From the NCBI GenBank assembly GCA_019096065.1, contig JAGUCH010000002.1, positions 4,910,501-4,974,500 of the forward strand: a stretch of 64,000 nucleotides of DNA, read 5' to 3'. Below, piece after piece: positions 1 to 11,381 of this stretch (positions within the stretch are counted from its first letter, which is position 1; each line of letters starts with the position of its first letter). Made by a program: the position numbers and the translations under genes. The DNA comes from Paracyclopina nana. Its lineage: Eukaryota > Arthropoda > Copepoda > Cyclopoida > Cyclopettidae. The notes beneath the pieces are model-generated. The model worked only from the letters and a program-made list of their open reading frames with translations. It was not told the origin of the DNA and made no database searches.

Positions 1-1278
1 CAAAAATCCCCATAAATGTCATGTTAATATAGTAGTCGATCAATAAATTAAAGCCAGCCTCAAAAATCTAAATTGAGGATGACGAATGAGCCCTTCACTC
101 TTTTTTCCAGCTATACTTGTTCTGGCTTAATATTGCAGTATATCGCATTGCGTGATTCAAAGATAGAGCACGTAGTTGTAAAAATGAGAGACTGCTTGAT
201 ATTCGAGCATTGTCACACATATCCACATCTGGGTCCATACATTAGTAGATGATATGCCACCACAAAATATGGCTAATGGTGTCTTGCATTATTAAAGATG
301 TGTACGTACTAACCACAGCTTCATAAATGAAGGGCATAGTACAAAAATAAAATTCTGGCTGCTAATTATCATCGAAACTTTGCTTCAAAGCCTCGAGCAA
401 CCAAACTGAGAGAGACGCAACAATTGTTGCAACTTCTTCGCAATCTTTGATTTCTACCCTCTTTTTAAGCGAGCTTTTAGAAATATAGCAACAAATCTCC
501 GAGTTGTGGAGCCAACTGTCAGAAAAAAGCCCCCTTAGGCTCTCTATTTTAGGCCTCCTGGTCGTTCTCTTTTTCGACCAAGTATATTATCATCTAGGGG
601 AAATAGCAACTTTTAGATGACCTAGCAAACTTCCTTGAAGCAGCAGCAGCAAAAAGGAAAAAAATATTACTGTATCACCAATGGAGCCCGGAGAAGATAT
701 CATTTTCCTCACTCTCACAATTTCCTAAAAGAATACGCACGTCGCATCGTTAAAATCTACGTATATGGGTCCAATTAAGTCACTTAATTTCATGCCACGT
801 ATTTTGTTTGAAGCTGCATCAATTTTCGAGCTTTCAATGCACGAGATCAGACCTTTTTTGACCCTTGAGGCAAAAAAGATTCTCATCGTTGCTTTCGAAA
901 TTTTCCATGAGCCGAGAAAAAAGAATGCGGCTTTCCATTTTTCGCAGCATGCAGTATCATCATCCTGAGCATCTTAGTGAACGCTTTTCAGCAGCGGCGA
1001 TCTGATCGGTATATACATAAAAATTGCGTATTGGGAAATGTAAAAGCATGCAGTGTGTCATTTTGGGCCTCTTCTCGTCCTTCTCCGTTGTTCTCCCCGC
1101 TACAGTCCGTCGTCGCCATCCCCGTGATGCAGAAGAAGAGAAGCTCGCCAGTCGTTGCGCTTTGGTTGCGGCCGCCTGAAGAGGGACAATTTTATACGGA
1201 GCTCGGCAATTAGTGCATCAACAATTGCAGAACAAGTGGACAATCGAGGGTCATTAAGCCGCGCCGACTTCCTTCGTT
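1..1278. other. Gene-free upstream region
   Basis: AT-rich DNA with no open frame that looks like protein and no recognisable RNA gene. It presumably holds the promoter and 5' UTR of the GPCR that starts at 1279. No clear TATA/initiator pair was seen. Confidence 0.5.
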
Positions 1279-4200
1279 ATGGCTAACGAGGGACTCGACT
1301 TCTACTTGGACGGCGTGGCCAACTTTACGGTCTGCGTGATCGGGTTGGCCGTCAACGCCGCCGCCATCGGGATGCTGTGCAGGCAGAAAACGAGCAGCAT
1401 CTTCGTCAAGCTCATGATCTCACTCGTCACTTACGATCTCATCTACGTCTTTCTCTTCGCTACCTGCTACTCGCTACCCAGGTTGTCCGACTCGTTCAGA
1501 GGTACGTTAATCACCTGTTCTGTGTTCCTTTTCAAAAAGCTAGAAGTAGCCTGATTTTTTAAGCACTCTAATTCCAAATATAAATAGTAGTACGTATGTG
1601 TGGTGAAAGCCACTTCTTTTTAAAGGAAAGGAGAGAGATTCTCTCGCGGCCTCCTCTTTCGCTGCAAAAAGTGGCCAGGTCAAAAATGAAATTGAATGAG
1701 ATTAAATCTCACCCTTCCAGCTTCAGCTTTCCAGCCTTTTTTCTCTTCGGAATTTCTTCGCAACAATAAACGATTTTATCAAAAGATTTAGGGATTAGCT
1801 GCTGACGCAAAGTATTTTGAGACGACCCACCAAAATAATTTTTTGTCAAACAAAACTCTTTATGGAAGAAGGCGCTACATAGTTTTCTTTGTCGGTTCTC
1901 TCTTCAAATTGGGTTTCCTCCCACGCCCTATATTTGTTCAATGGAACTACTTGACCAGCATGTAGGCACTCTTAGGGCGACTCAGTGGAAGAAATTTTTG
2001 TGATGGACAGAGCCTCTAGCAAAACGCAATTCTGAGAATTAAAGCCTGTTGTTATTCCTGTTTAATGGAGGAACTTGTGGGGAAACTATGCTCCATACAT
2101 TGAGCTGATGCACGAAGTTGTTGCGCTCCTACTAAATTGTTGTAGCCTAGCTCGTATGCTTTGTAATACACATATTACAGCATGCGAAAATCATCGTCAT
2201 TCTGCTCTCATGAATGAATAACTAATATGCGAACAATCTGTTTACTTGTTGAGACAGTCCGTAGAAAGTTGAAGCCACAGCGCATTTTTAAATATTATGC
2301 GACTCTTTCAAAAGTTGCTTTAAATTAAGTGTCTCAACAAAGGGTTGCTCAAATCTAAGGCCATGATAGAATACTGTACATCATGTGTTCACGTAAGGGC
2401 TTTACAATTCAAGTTTGAGCTTTGGTGCATTTTAGATGTCGATTTTGGAGTTGGGCTCTTTCCCGTCGCAAATCACATAGATAAGGAGCGTGGGACATTC
2501 AGCCAAAAGTTTAATCAGTTGATGCGCATGAACTACTACTATAGCGATAGAAAATGCTATATGGCGAAAGTTTCATTTCAGAGCACGTCTTCGTCCACGT
2601 GGCCCCGTTTCTGGTACCAATTACTCAAATGGCTCTGTCTGGATCGGTATACACCACAGTCGGGCTGACTCTCGAGAGATACATCTCAGTCGTGGTCCCA
2701 TTTTTCCGTCAGCGCAATAATCTCAAGGCTTGGGTCTTCATCATCCCCGTCGCAATATTTGTGATCACATATAGGTACAAAGCGAGCATACATTCTACAG
2801 AAAAGTGGATTTCCTCAGAGTTTGTCAATTAAAAGGGAGAGAGAGAGAGGAAATGCCATCTCCCGCGCTAACTGAAAGCTCTCTAAAATGTATATAAAGC
2901 TCAAAAATACTCATCCCAGATATCTCTGAGATTGTTGAGCTCCGCCCGTCCCAAGGGAGGACGACGGTGCACATGGGGGACACTTTTTAATCTAACCGAA
3001 TAATAGAAGCTCGAGCAGCTTTGATGTGTGAGCGTAGTACACCTATTATACATCGCATAGCAGCCACTCGCTTTCTACCTTCAATAAAATAAGAAAAGGC
3101 CTCCTTAAGCCATAATCCTTTAATGGCAGTGCTATGGCACTTTAAATGGCATTTTAAATTGCTGTCTAAACCCCGAGAATTTACTACATAGCATGGGAAA
3201 TCTTCTTGCGCGCGTATTGCGGAAAAAAATACTAATAAAACTGGCGGTGCAACTCGACACCTGTATTCCGTTGTCGTCATTGATAGCATTTTAATAATCC
3301 TCCGTCTTTCCTCCTACGTTACGTAGCATCCCTCGCTTCTTCGAGGTCAAGACCGAGTTTGTGAGCGTTGATCGATGTGTCGAGCACTTGGTGGCCTCCA
3401 ACGGAAGCACAATTGTCGACGCAGCAGCGCCAAACGATGCTGGCGATGATATCCTATCATCATCTGTACTCGTCGTTGACAACCAGCAGCAATCCATGAT
3501 CAGAACGAACACTTGTACCACTGAGTGGGTGGCCAAAATCAAAGTCACGGAGCTCCGCTTCAACCCCTACTATGTCTCGGTAATATGCTAATAACCCTAT
3601 GTGTGGTATATGGCCAATATGCGATGTCGCAATTCCAGATTTATGCGCTCTATCTGAACATGATAGTCAACATTTGTCTTCCGCTGGCATTGCTCGTGGC
3701 CATGAATATCTGCATTTACCGAACCATGCGGAACCAATGGTATCGGCCTCCGACGGCCTCTGCGCACACCGGTCACCACCATCAACAGCAGCAGCAGCAG
3801 CAGCAGCAAGCTGGCACGCAGCAGCGGCCTGCGACCTCGTTTATGAGACACCTTTTTTGTCGCAGACGGTCCTCAGCTGGTAGTGACATACAACATCATG
3901 CCATCGCCATTGCCAATTCGGGCATTCGCCGCGTCGGTGGCCTCAGCGAGGCCGAATTCAAGAAGAGAGACGCTAAATACACGAGGGCCTCAGTGGTGAT
4001 GGTTGTTGCTTTTGTCGTCTGCAACACTCCCAGATTCGTGCCCAACATCATGGAAATTTTCATCGGAGAGGAACATTTCCCTCAGGTATGTAACGCAATT
4101 TTTTTCTCGAGCTGGCAAAGTTAAATCGAATTCTGAAAACTTTCCTCCTCTCACCGTGTATATTCCACAGTGGGGCTTTACGCTCATCAGCATCAACCAG

Positions 4201-5396
4201 CTTCTCACCGTGATCAATTCCTCTTTCAACTTTCTGATTTACTGGAGCTTTTGCGGTGGCCACCGTCGAAGCAAAGCTGTCCGTATGAGAAGACAGAAAT
4301 TTATGGAATGGAGTTCCACAATGAAAAGGAGCCGAGACGGGGAAGGTACATATGCCACTACATTCATACTGTGTATTTTCGCTATTGCAAAAAAATCTTG
4401 GGGCTTTATTGCTCAATGGGATGCATATTTTGCAGATACGATTTTTGGTCTGATTTTTTTGGAATTTTTTCTGAGATATTCGCCAGAGAGTAAGTTTGGG
4501 CCTGAATTGAAGTGGGGATTCAATCAGGGAAAAGTTTCAGGAAATTATCCTCTCTTACTATCTCACACGTTACATAAAAGTTTCTTATTTGCACTAAAGA
4601 AACGAAGCAATTAGACATAAGCGCACGTAATGTAGCGACATAATGACAAATTATCTAAGACAGCTTCTTAGGAAGATGCCTGATGGCAAAGATTCTTTTT
4701 TTTTATGCACATCTTTCATGTTTTCCCGTTTTATGTGTCTAGCAGCTGATCTAAGTACTTTTCCAATGCAACAATAGCATGAAAGGGAAGTAGGCAAAGA
4801 CCCTTCAAAAAACGTCAGAATCTTTAACTAGCATGCTCTTTCTCAAATGTAATTTGACAGGAAAAGAGAGCATCATCATATTTTGAGCAGACATTCGAAG
4901 TTGGCAATGCTTTTCCTCTGAAGAGCAGTGCCATCAATTTTTTGCCAATCCTTCATTTGCGTTAAGAGATGATCAATTTTTTTTCCAAAAATTCAAGCTT
5001 AAAAATATGACCTGTATGTTAATGTCGGAATTTACGTCATATTTCACCTTTGATGCAACTTTGTAAAAAAAAACTTCTTTGTTTTTAGAGAAATGGCCGT
5101 AAGCAGAGAATTAGTAAATTTTTGTAGCTAAAAGCCTCATAATTTCTTGTTCGGTATTCAAAGCTGGCTACTTATGATGACCAGTGCGTTTTTTCTTAGG
5201 CACATCAGTTTGCCGAACTCCTTCTCCTTCAGTTGCCAACCTTTCTCCACGTCATAGTCACAGCCATAATCAGAGAGGAGGAGGAATTGGCGATGCTGGC
5301 AACTCGCTGCGAAAGATTCTTGCTCGAGGAGGAAGACAAAGTCAAATGGAGAGATCAGAGCTTGGCATTGAATTGGAGTCAACCACGATGTCATAA
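1279..5396 (+). CDS. FMRFamide receptor-like class A GPCR
   Basis: Plasma-membrane neuropeptide receptor, inferred to signal through G proteins. Exons 1279-1501, 2582-2774, 3327-3579, 3639-4085, 4171-4345 and 5200-5396 join in frame to 495 residues, near the length of insect FMRFamide receptors. Seen: TM1 with the conserved Asn (about 26); TM3 ending in ERY (106-108) followed by ISVVVPF; a YSIPRFFE run after TM4; TM6 VVCNTPRFVPNIMEIF; TM7 NSSFNFLIY (388-396). The ERYISV, IPRFFE and PRFVPNI motifs are typical of the FMRFamide-receptor branch. The long third intracellular loop carries His-His-His plus nine Gln (about 269-280) encoded mostly by CAG. The last exon is a Ser/Arg-rich cytoplasmic tail joined at a clean acceptor; it is the least certain exon. 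An AATAAA at 5662-5667 could end the transcript. The ligand is not known from sequence. Confidence 0.88.
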
Positions 5397-5706
5397 AAGT
5401 GAAACGCTCGCACGCGCGCTGGTGGAAATTGAAAAATGAGTCTTATTATCTTCGCTTAGTTAACCCCATGATGTCTCCCCAGCAAAATCTATCATGCCTT
5501 TGTGATCAAAGGCCATATCAAATTGGTTCAAAATAAGATCATCGACATTCGGTCTTGAGAGGACTGCTCATACGCATTTACTGACAAAATCAGCCACAAA
5601 GCCCTTGATTATATAGCCAACAAAGTTGTACACATTAATGCCATATATATTTAGGTTTAGAAATAAAGTGTGTTTTCCTCGATCCAAGTTACATCATTTT
5701 TTTAAA
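5397..5706. other. Convergent intergenic region
   Basis: Short gap between the stop codons of two convergent genes. It holds an AATAAA at 5662-5667 on the + strand, suited to the upstream GPCR. Nothing else recognised. Confidence 0.5.
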
Positions 5707-8629
5707 TCAAAAAAGTTTTGCCACATCATACCCAGGGCTAGATTTGATATCCCTGCAGGCGCCAGATTTGATGTTCTGAAAAAATAAACCGGACACGCGG
5801 GTTCAAAATTCGAACCGTTAACTGTTTTAAAAGTAAATAAAACAAGCAACAACGCGAGCCAAACTGACTTACGCTGAGGATCCAGCGGAGGATTTCAGGG
5901 TTTTGGCCCGGCTGGCGGATTCTGGTGTGGACTAGGACATTCCCATCGGACGAACAGTATCCAAGGGGCCTATAAAGGTAGGGTTAATCAACCTTGTTTC
6001 GAGACTTCTCAAAAGTAATTGCTAACCGTGAAATAATGCCAGTCAGAACAGCTAGCTCTTGATTGCGACCAAACATGTTAACAAACTCGTGAACTTTCCA
6101 CAAGGGAGCTCCAGCATCTCCGAGGCACATGACTTCGCTACTTTTCGCTGGATTTACTGATTTTACCGCGAAAGAACCAGCTGTGGTCCCTTCACCCACT
6201 TCAGCTTCATTAAATAGGCTGGGAGGCCTCGAACAAAACTCTAGATTTTTGGCCGGCTCCTTCACTGGACATTCCAAATCAGGGAAGACTTCGAATGACT
6301 GAACGCTGGCTTCCAGAACTTCCATTGGATCATCTTCACTGTTTGGTTCTTCATCAACATTTTCGTTTTCCCGTTGGCACTCAGGGGAGCAAAATCCCCA
6401 GTTTTTCTCAGTCTAAAATGACACATACACGATCATATGTTTGCTGATGCTCCAGTATTTTAGGCACTCTGAGAAAGCGTTTAAGGGCTCTCTTAAGGAT
6501 CAAGTGTGCTTTTAAGCGCAGGAAATAAAAAGGCATTACAAGCATTGCGTGTTCTCAACTGCAGCTCAAAGGTTGCATAAGCTAGCCAGGATGGTATATT
6601 TGAGATTGGATGTACCTGACATTTCCCCCCGTTATCACATGTGCTGCACCAACCATACGAAGAAAAGGGATTGTCATCTTGGGCAAAAAAGCACTCATCT
6701 GTTGATGTGTTGCCATTTACGGTTCGACTCACTTTATACTTGACAGCTGATACGTTCTTGAAAAGGTCTGTGATAGCATCCACCCCACACTGCAAAAGTT
6801 GTACTACATTGCATGTGCTTATGCTACTGTATACGCTGGCTCACTGTTTCGTTGTTCTGTGGCATTGTGGTCAGATCTAGCTGACAGGTCGAGTTGCAGG
6901 GGGAATTTTGGCCCTGCTCTGGCCCAAAAGCATTGGTTTGGCACTTCAGCTTCGGATGGAATTTTGGGATCCTTTTGAAGGTCGTGATGAAACTGGCATT
7001 GCCGTTGGGCTGACACACAATCTGCGGCTTATCCTTGCTGATTTCGATGAATCGGAATGGATTGGCGCTGGAGGCCGCATGACAGTCAACATCATGGAAG
7101 CCATCTTGAGGGCTCTCCAATGGAGGCAAACATATGGGTTGGATCACGGAATCTCTGTGTGAAGCAAAGTGCATTAAGCAGGAACACATCTCCTGGATTT
7201 GACTTCAAGTATACTCAACTAGCAGAATTGTACACTGACCTGGGGATGCCATTTTCGGCATTTAATTCAATCAAGGCTACATCTCCGGCTCCATACTCTG
7301 TCCCATTTTGCCTGAATTTCTCGTATATCATCACCCTGTGGGCATGGTAGGAAGCCACGGAGGAGGGCTGCCCTTCAACGTGGCCAACTGAGACAATAAT
7401 GGAAACGGGGCTCTTTTTTGACCTTTTTGGGAATAACGGCGTTGGAAACTCGCGATATTATCATAATTCTAATAGGAAATGCACCTTGAATTAATGTCTC
7501 CCTCGGGGGTCACTATGATGGGCGTCTCAGGGAACTGAGCAGTGGAGCAATCCACTAAAATACTGCCGCACATGCAATGGGCCGCTGTGAGCACAAAGCG
7601 AGCGTTCAGTAGCACCCCAGTGCACCACGTTGACTCCGAGTTTTTTGTGATGTTAATTTTGGCCAGCCAAGAGCGATAGATTGGCTCACTTCCATTGATT
7701 GAAGCTGCGCGTTCAAGCAGCTTGGTCAAACGAGTTCGCATGTAAAAAAGCTGGTCCTCCTCGGGGTCTTCCTTCGGATTGATGATGTACTCATTATGGA
7801 CTGCCAATTTGGGCTGACTCTCATCATCAGATTTGGAAAGGCTTGAGAGTTCTGCTGATCTCTGCGAATTTTCGTTTCCTCTCATCGAATCGGAAATTTG
7901 GTTCATCTGGAGAAAAGCTTCCATTAGTTCATGCTAGCAAAGCATATGGTGGAAAATGCTATTTCGCCAAGAGTCTGTTCTTCTTTGTAATTGCGAGAGG
8001 AACTGGCGTTTCGATCAATCATGCAATAGTGCGCGCGTACATCATATGCTGTAAGCTTCAGCGGGCGGAATTTTTATTAGATGTATTCTGCATTCATCTT
8101 CTCCGCTATAAAGAAGGCTCTCCAACTAAAATGTCTATTTTAAGAGGTGAATCGTTAAATTACACACAAGCGTGTGGGTTGTAAGTCTCAGCAACAGGTT
8201 AATTTGCATGCAACTTAGTTGAGACACGCATTTTGTATCCTGGCAAAGTACGACTTGCTTATGCAAAAGACCCGCAAATGATAGCTGCTGGCAGTATCGA
8301 GTTTAATCCCTGGCTGGTAGGTGAGGCCTTACGTTAATGGCTCCGCAAATGCAATCTTGGTCTTTATTGGGTATGTGTGCCACGTTTCCTGCCACTGGGT
8401 TGATTGGTGTGGTAGTTTTACTAGGGCTGATAGAGCCAGGAACAGGGAGAATTTCTGGGTTGCCGAAGAACCCATTTTCCAGCCACCGCGAAGTGTTCAG
8501 CCATGTACCGTTTTGGATGTAAATCTTCGTCGTATGACATGCTTTCACTTCCTCGTTGCGAAGAACCAGCCCCAGCCTCAAGAAAAGTGCGATTCTCAAA
8601 ATGGCAACAAACCCTCGTGTTAGCCGCAT
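5707..8629 (-). CDS. Secreted trypsin-like serine protease homologue, catalytic Ser replaced by Ala
   Basis: Exons (5'->3') 8629-8333, 7906-7485, 7422-7240, 7154-6845, 6789-6616, 6412-6027, 5969-5873 and 5775-5707 give 645 residues. The start at 8629 opens a hydrophobic signal peptide (FVAILRIALFLRLGLVL); an in-frame ATG at 8671 is an alternative. The S1 peptidase fold is visible: CTGVLLNARFVLTAAHC with the catalytic His (about 209), GDVALIEL with the catalytic Asp (about 287), PICLPP, and the C-terminal VHTRIRQ...EILRWIL. At the serine site the usual GDSGGP reads GDAGAP (Ala about 562), so the fold should be proteolytically dead. Between PICLPP and the serine site lies a large Cys-rich insert containing a WCSTC...WGFC pattern reminiscent of fibronectin type II-like modules. 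By analogy with arthropod serine protease homologues it may act as a cofactor or adhesion protein; that is inference. The exon 2/3 junction is the weakest (poor polypyrimidine tract). Confidence 0.82.
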
Positions 8630-8671
8630 TTCTTGAACTTTGACACTGTGGCTTCGGGTTGCGATAAGCAT

Positions 8672-9950
8672 TGTTTGAAATCGAATGAATGCTTCCTAGA
8701 AAGCTATTCATTATTTGCGGCTCCTTTTCCTATTTTTTGCCAAGACAGCAACAGCAACTGCTACATCCACTGCCTAAAAATAGAGCCCACACAACATGCA
8801 ATACGATACAATAGATATATACAAAGCATTTTTATCCATTTACCACTTCAGGCTGGATGACCGTGCAGACAGCTAGAATTTCATGCATACCAAGCAAACA
8901 GTCAAAAAGAGGCAGAAGAATGAATACCTGTAGAACTGCTGGTTATTCTTCGCAATGAATGTGCCAAATTTGAGCCACTTCAGTTTAATTAAGTCTCATT
9001 TGATTTGTTATTCTAAGGTGGCTTTGATTGTTTACACCCTTGAGACTTGTTGCAAGAATGTACTACTATAGCCACATCCGTTCACATTCTGATTGATTTT
9101 CTTGTATCTAGGCGTACGTACTAATTTTAGTGTGCATCCTTCCAGCGAGCTTGGCACACATGTGTTATTATTATTGTATTCAAGACACAATTGCATCCGA
9201 ACTAGCGCATGCTAATTGTGTTATGAGGATTTTTACCCTGAATATTCTTTTTTCATGCTACTATTGCCACATAAGCTATAAATCTTGCGAAGCAGCAACA
9301 ATTTTATAGCTCCTGTAAACTGCTCCTGTCACGCTCAAAATTGAGAGCCTTACACTAGCCTCATTAGTACGTAAATTCACCCTATACCGAATTAAAATTT
9401 AGCTTGTCATCTATTTTCATATGACAAATAATCAAGCTTAGCAATTATGGAAAGCAGGAAAAGCCACAGTAATTGTTGCATGAAATGTGGTTAGAGAAGT
9501 TTTTACGCACTTGGCTCTAATAATTCGTTATGGTGGTTGAAGTGTTTCCATGCCGGTGTGCATTTTGCTAATTATAGCTAGGCTCCAACGTACGTATGGC
9601 TGTCGCTCAAAGTGAGTTAGAGTGAGCTTATTAAATTTTCGCTCATCCATTCGTAGAACGTAATGTAGCTCTATGATAATGACAGGTACTTTTTCATGGC
9701 TATCTATTTTGTCACGTGTAAAAGCAGTAGCACCTAGTTGCCCATCCTATTAGAGTCTTGAATCTATTCAAACAGCTAGGAGCATATATGTTCTTGACAT
9801 GCTAGTCAAGCCAAGAAAATCTATCAGAGACTCGGATGACAACGAAGAGGAAGACGATTTAGTTTTCCAGGGCTGGAATAAAGATGATGAACTTTGACAC
9901 GCGACCTTTTTCTTCATTTTAATGGTTGTAGCTGAGTTGAGCTACTTGAT
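8672..9950. other. Gene-free region
   Basis: AT-rich DNA upstream of the protease homologue. No gene is supported. A 34-codon acidic open frame at 9799-9903 (+) is too short and isolated to call. Confidence 0.5.
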
Positions 9951-10155
9951 TTTATATACTGTAATACGATTTCCTCGTGTTATAATTCAGTTTACCGATC
10001 CGACTCAGCTCTTTTATATCACAGTTCTTTCTATGCAATTTGGGGGATATTAAATACTTAACAGCCCTTGAATCAAATTTGAGGGATTTTAAGTAATTTA
10101 ATGCCCTCATATTCCATGGAAGTAATGCAAATTCCAAAGAAGTTGGAAAAAGAGA

Positions 10156-10227
10156 GGATCATCCAAGATTCGAACCTCAGACAGTTGGATTAGCATCCCA
10201 ATGCTCTAACCACTGAGCTATGGAAAC
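10156..10227 (-). tRNA. tRNA-like sequence, loop triplet GCT, degenerate
   Basis: The minus strand reads TAGCTCAGTGGTTAGAGC (A box) and GGTTCGAATC (B box). A five-pair anticodon stem TTGGG/TCCAA encloses the loop ATGCTAA, giving triplet GCT. The acceptor stem pairs poorly and the T stem is imperfect, so this is more likely a tRNA-derived module or pseudogene than a working tRNA. The body resembles tRNA-Lys more than tRNA-Ser, and the long variable arm expected of tRNA-Ser is absent. Confidence 0.45.
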
Positions 10228-10300
10228 ATCATGATAATTGCATGCTATGTATAGGACTTTAACCATAATTTTAGCCAGATAAAGAAAAAAAGTTAGTTGA

Positions 10301-10372
10301 GGAATGACTGGGGTTTGAACCCTAGACTCCTGAATCAAGAGCCTAGCGCTCTAACCAATGTGCCATAGGAAC
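10301..10372 (-). tRNA. tRNA-like sequence, loop triplet CTT, degenerate
   Basis: The minus strand has an A-box-like TGGCACATTGGTTAGAGC and a B box GGGTTCAAACCC with a good T stem. Aligned to the neighbouring copy, the anticodon loop is CTCTTGA, triplet CTT (Lys). The anticodon and acceptor stems pair poorly. It lies 73 bp upstream (minus-strand sense) of the previous tRNA-like sequence in the same orientation, suggesting a tandem duplication inside the element. Confidence 0.4.
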
Positions 10373-10555
10373 ACATCTGAAGAAATGGATTTTGAAAGTC
10401 TATTTAATTGCTCCCAACCCACTGGATGCTAGCTAATGAGAGCCAGTGATATTCACATAGCAACTAAAAACCGAGCAGTATTTTCTAGGGCACGGGGCAG
10501 CCCGGTAACTTCATTAAAACACTCAAAAATCGTATTACAGAATATAAAATTGTAT

Positions 10556-10741
10556 ATTCCGAGCTGGGGCACGTAAAATTGGGTCATTAAATAGCTGACC
10601 TCGGATTTAAAAATGGAAAAACACTCGTACAATTACAGCCCTCGCAGGCTCGGGCTAGTAAAGCTGTACTCGAGTTTTCCCATTTTAAAATCCTCGCTCA
10701 GCTATTTAATGACCCTACTTTACGTGCCCCAGCTCGAAATA
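10556..10741. repeat. Foldback (hairpin) repeat, copy A
   Basis: Long imperfect palindrome. The left arm (from 10556, CGAGCTGGGGCACGTAAA...GGGTCATTAAATAGCTGA) is matched by the reverse complement of the right arm ending at 10741. The tip carries GCCC TCGCAGGCTC GGGC. The arms are about 80 bp. It abuts the inverted repeat of mobile element copy A. Its core AAATAGCTGAGC and its tip are shared with the foldback at 29527-29714. Confidence 0.75.
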
Positions 10742-11381
10742 AATAACTACAAGATCTTGGAAAATCAGAGCTAATTTGTTTAAGGTATGCGCATGTGTTG
10801 CATTTTCTGCTTTTTAAAAAAGCGACCGTATTCTAAAATCATACTTTTCTCGCACAAGAATATAGCAATTTCATTCTTATTTAATAAACTAAAACACCCA
10901 TACCCCTATTTTCATTCCCATTTCATTCATTTCCGCTGATTTGCTATGATATTTTTAGCTTGGGTATATCAATAGATGCGAACCATAAATGCGTAACTAG
11001 AGCAAGGGTTAGTTGATTTTTAGCAGGGTTACTTAATTTCTGAGATTCATCTAGCCAATGCGCTATAGTTGGCACGCAGACTACGATCACACCGAAGAAG
11101 AAATTGCATGTATGAATATAAGTTTTATTCCGATTATGTACCTAGAAGCGAATGAAACAACGCTTGAGTACCTCACAAAAATACAGTACGAGTATGGTGG
11201 AACAATAGTTACAACTTTGTAATAATAAAAGTAGTATTGCTCGTTTTCTCAAATTAACTAGTGTAAGGATGTAGTAGTTGGTTGCGGTCTCTTATTTATC
11301 AATATCGAGGGTTTTACAAGTAAATAGATTTTGGGAGGATTTTCTTTTACAATTTTATAGTAAAATAGTTCACGCCATTTT
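10742..11381. other. Gene-free region
   Basis: AT-rich DNA downstream of the RING-CH gene on the minus strand; it presumably includes that gene's 3' UTR. Nothing else recognised. Confidence 0.5.

Larger units (their letters stand above)
9951..10550 (-). mobile_element. Non-autonomous element, copy A, with terminal inverted repeats and two tRNA-like sequences
   Basis: About 600 bp bounded by near-perfect 24-bp inverted repeats at 9951-9974 and 10527-10550 (TTTTATA..CTGTAATACGATTT, one mismatch). Just inside the left repeat is a TTATAATTCAGTTTACC block (about 9979-9996) that recurs just inside the right end of copy B. It contains two tRNA-like sequences on the minus strand and no protein-coding frame. 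It directly abuts a foldback hairpin (10556-10741). The orientation is assigned from the tRNA-like sequences. Size, block order and adjacent hairpin match copy B near 30 kb, which supports a shared mobile origin. The family is not one I can name. Confidence 0.6.

Noticed and set aside
3597-3851. Leu-rich minus-strand frame over the CAG tract
   Set aside because: Shadow of the polyglutamine-encoding CAG repeat of the GPCR; the leucine run is the reverse strand of CAG.
9799-9903. 34-codon acidic frame (MLVKPRKSIRDSDDNEEED...)
   Set aside because: Looks slightly protein-like and an acceptor-like CTAG precedes it, but it is too short and no upstream exon could be found.
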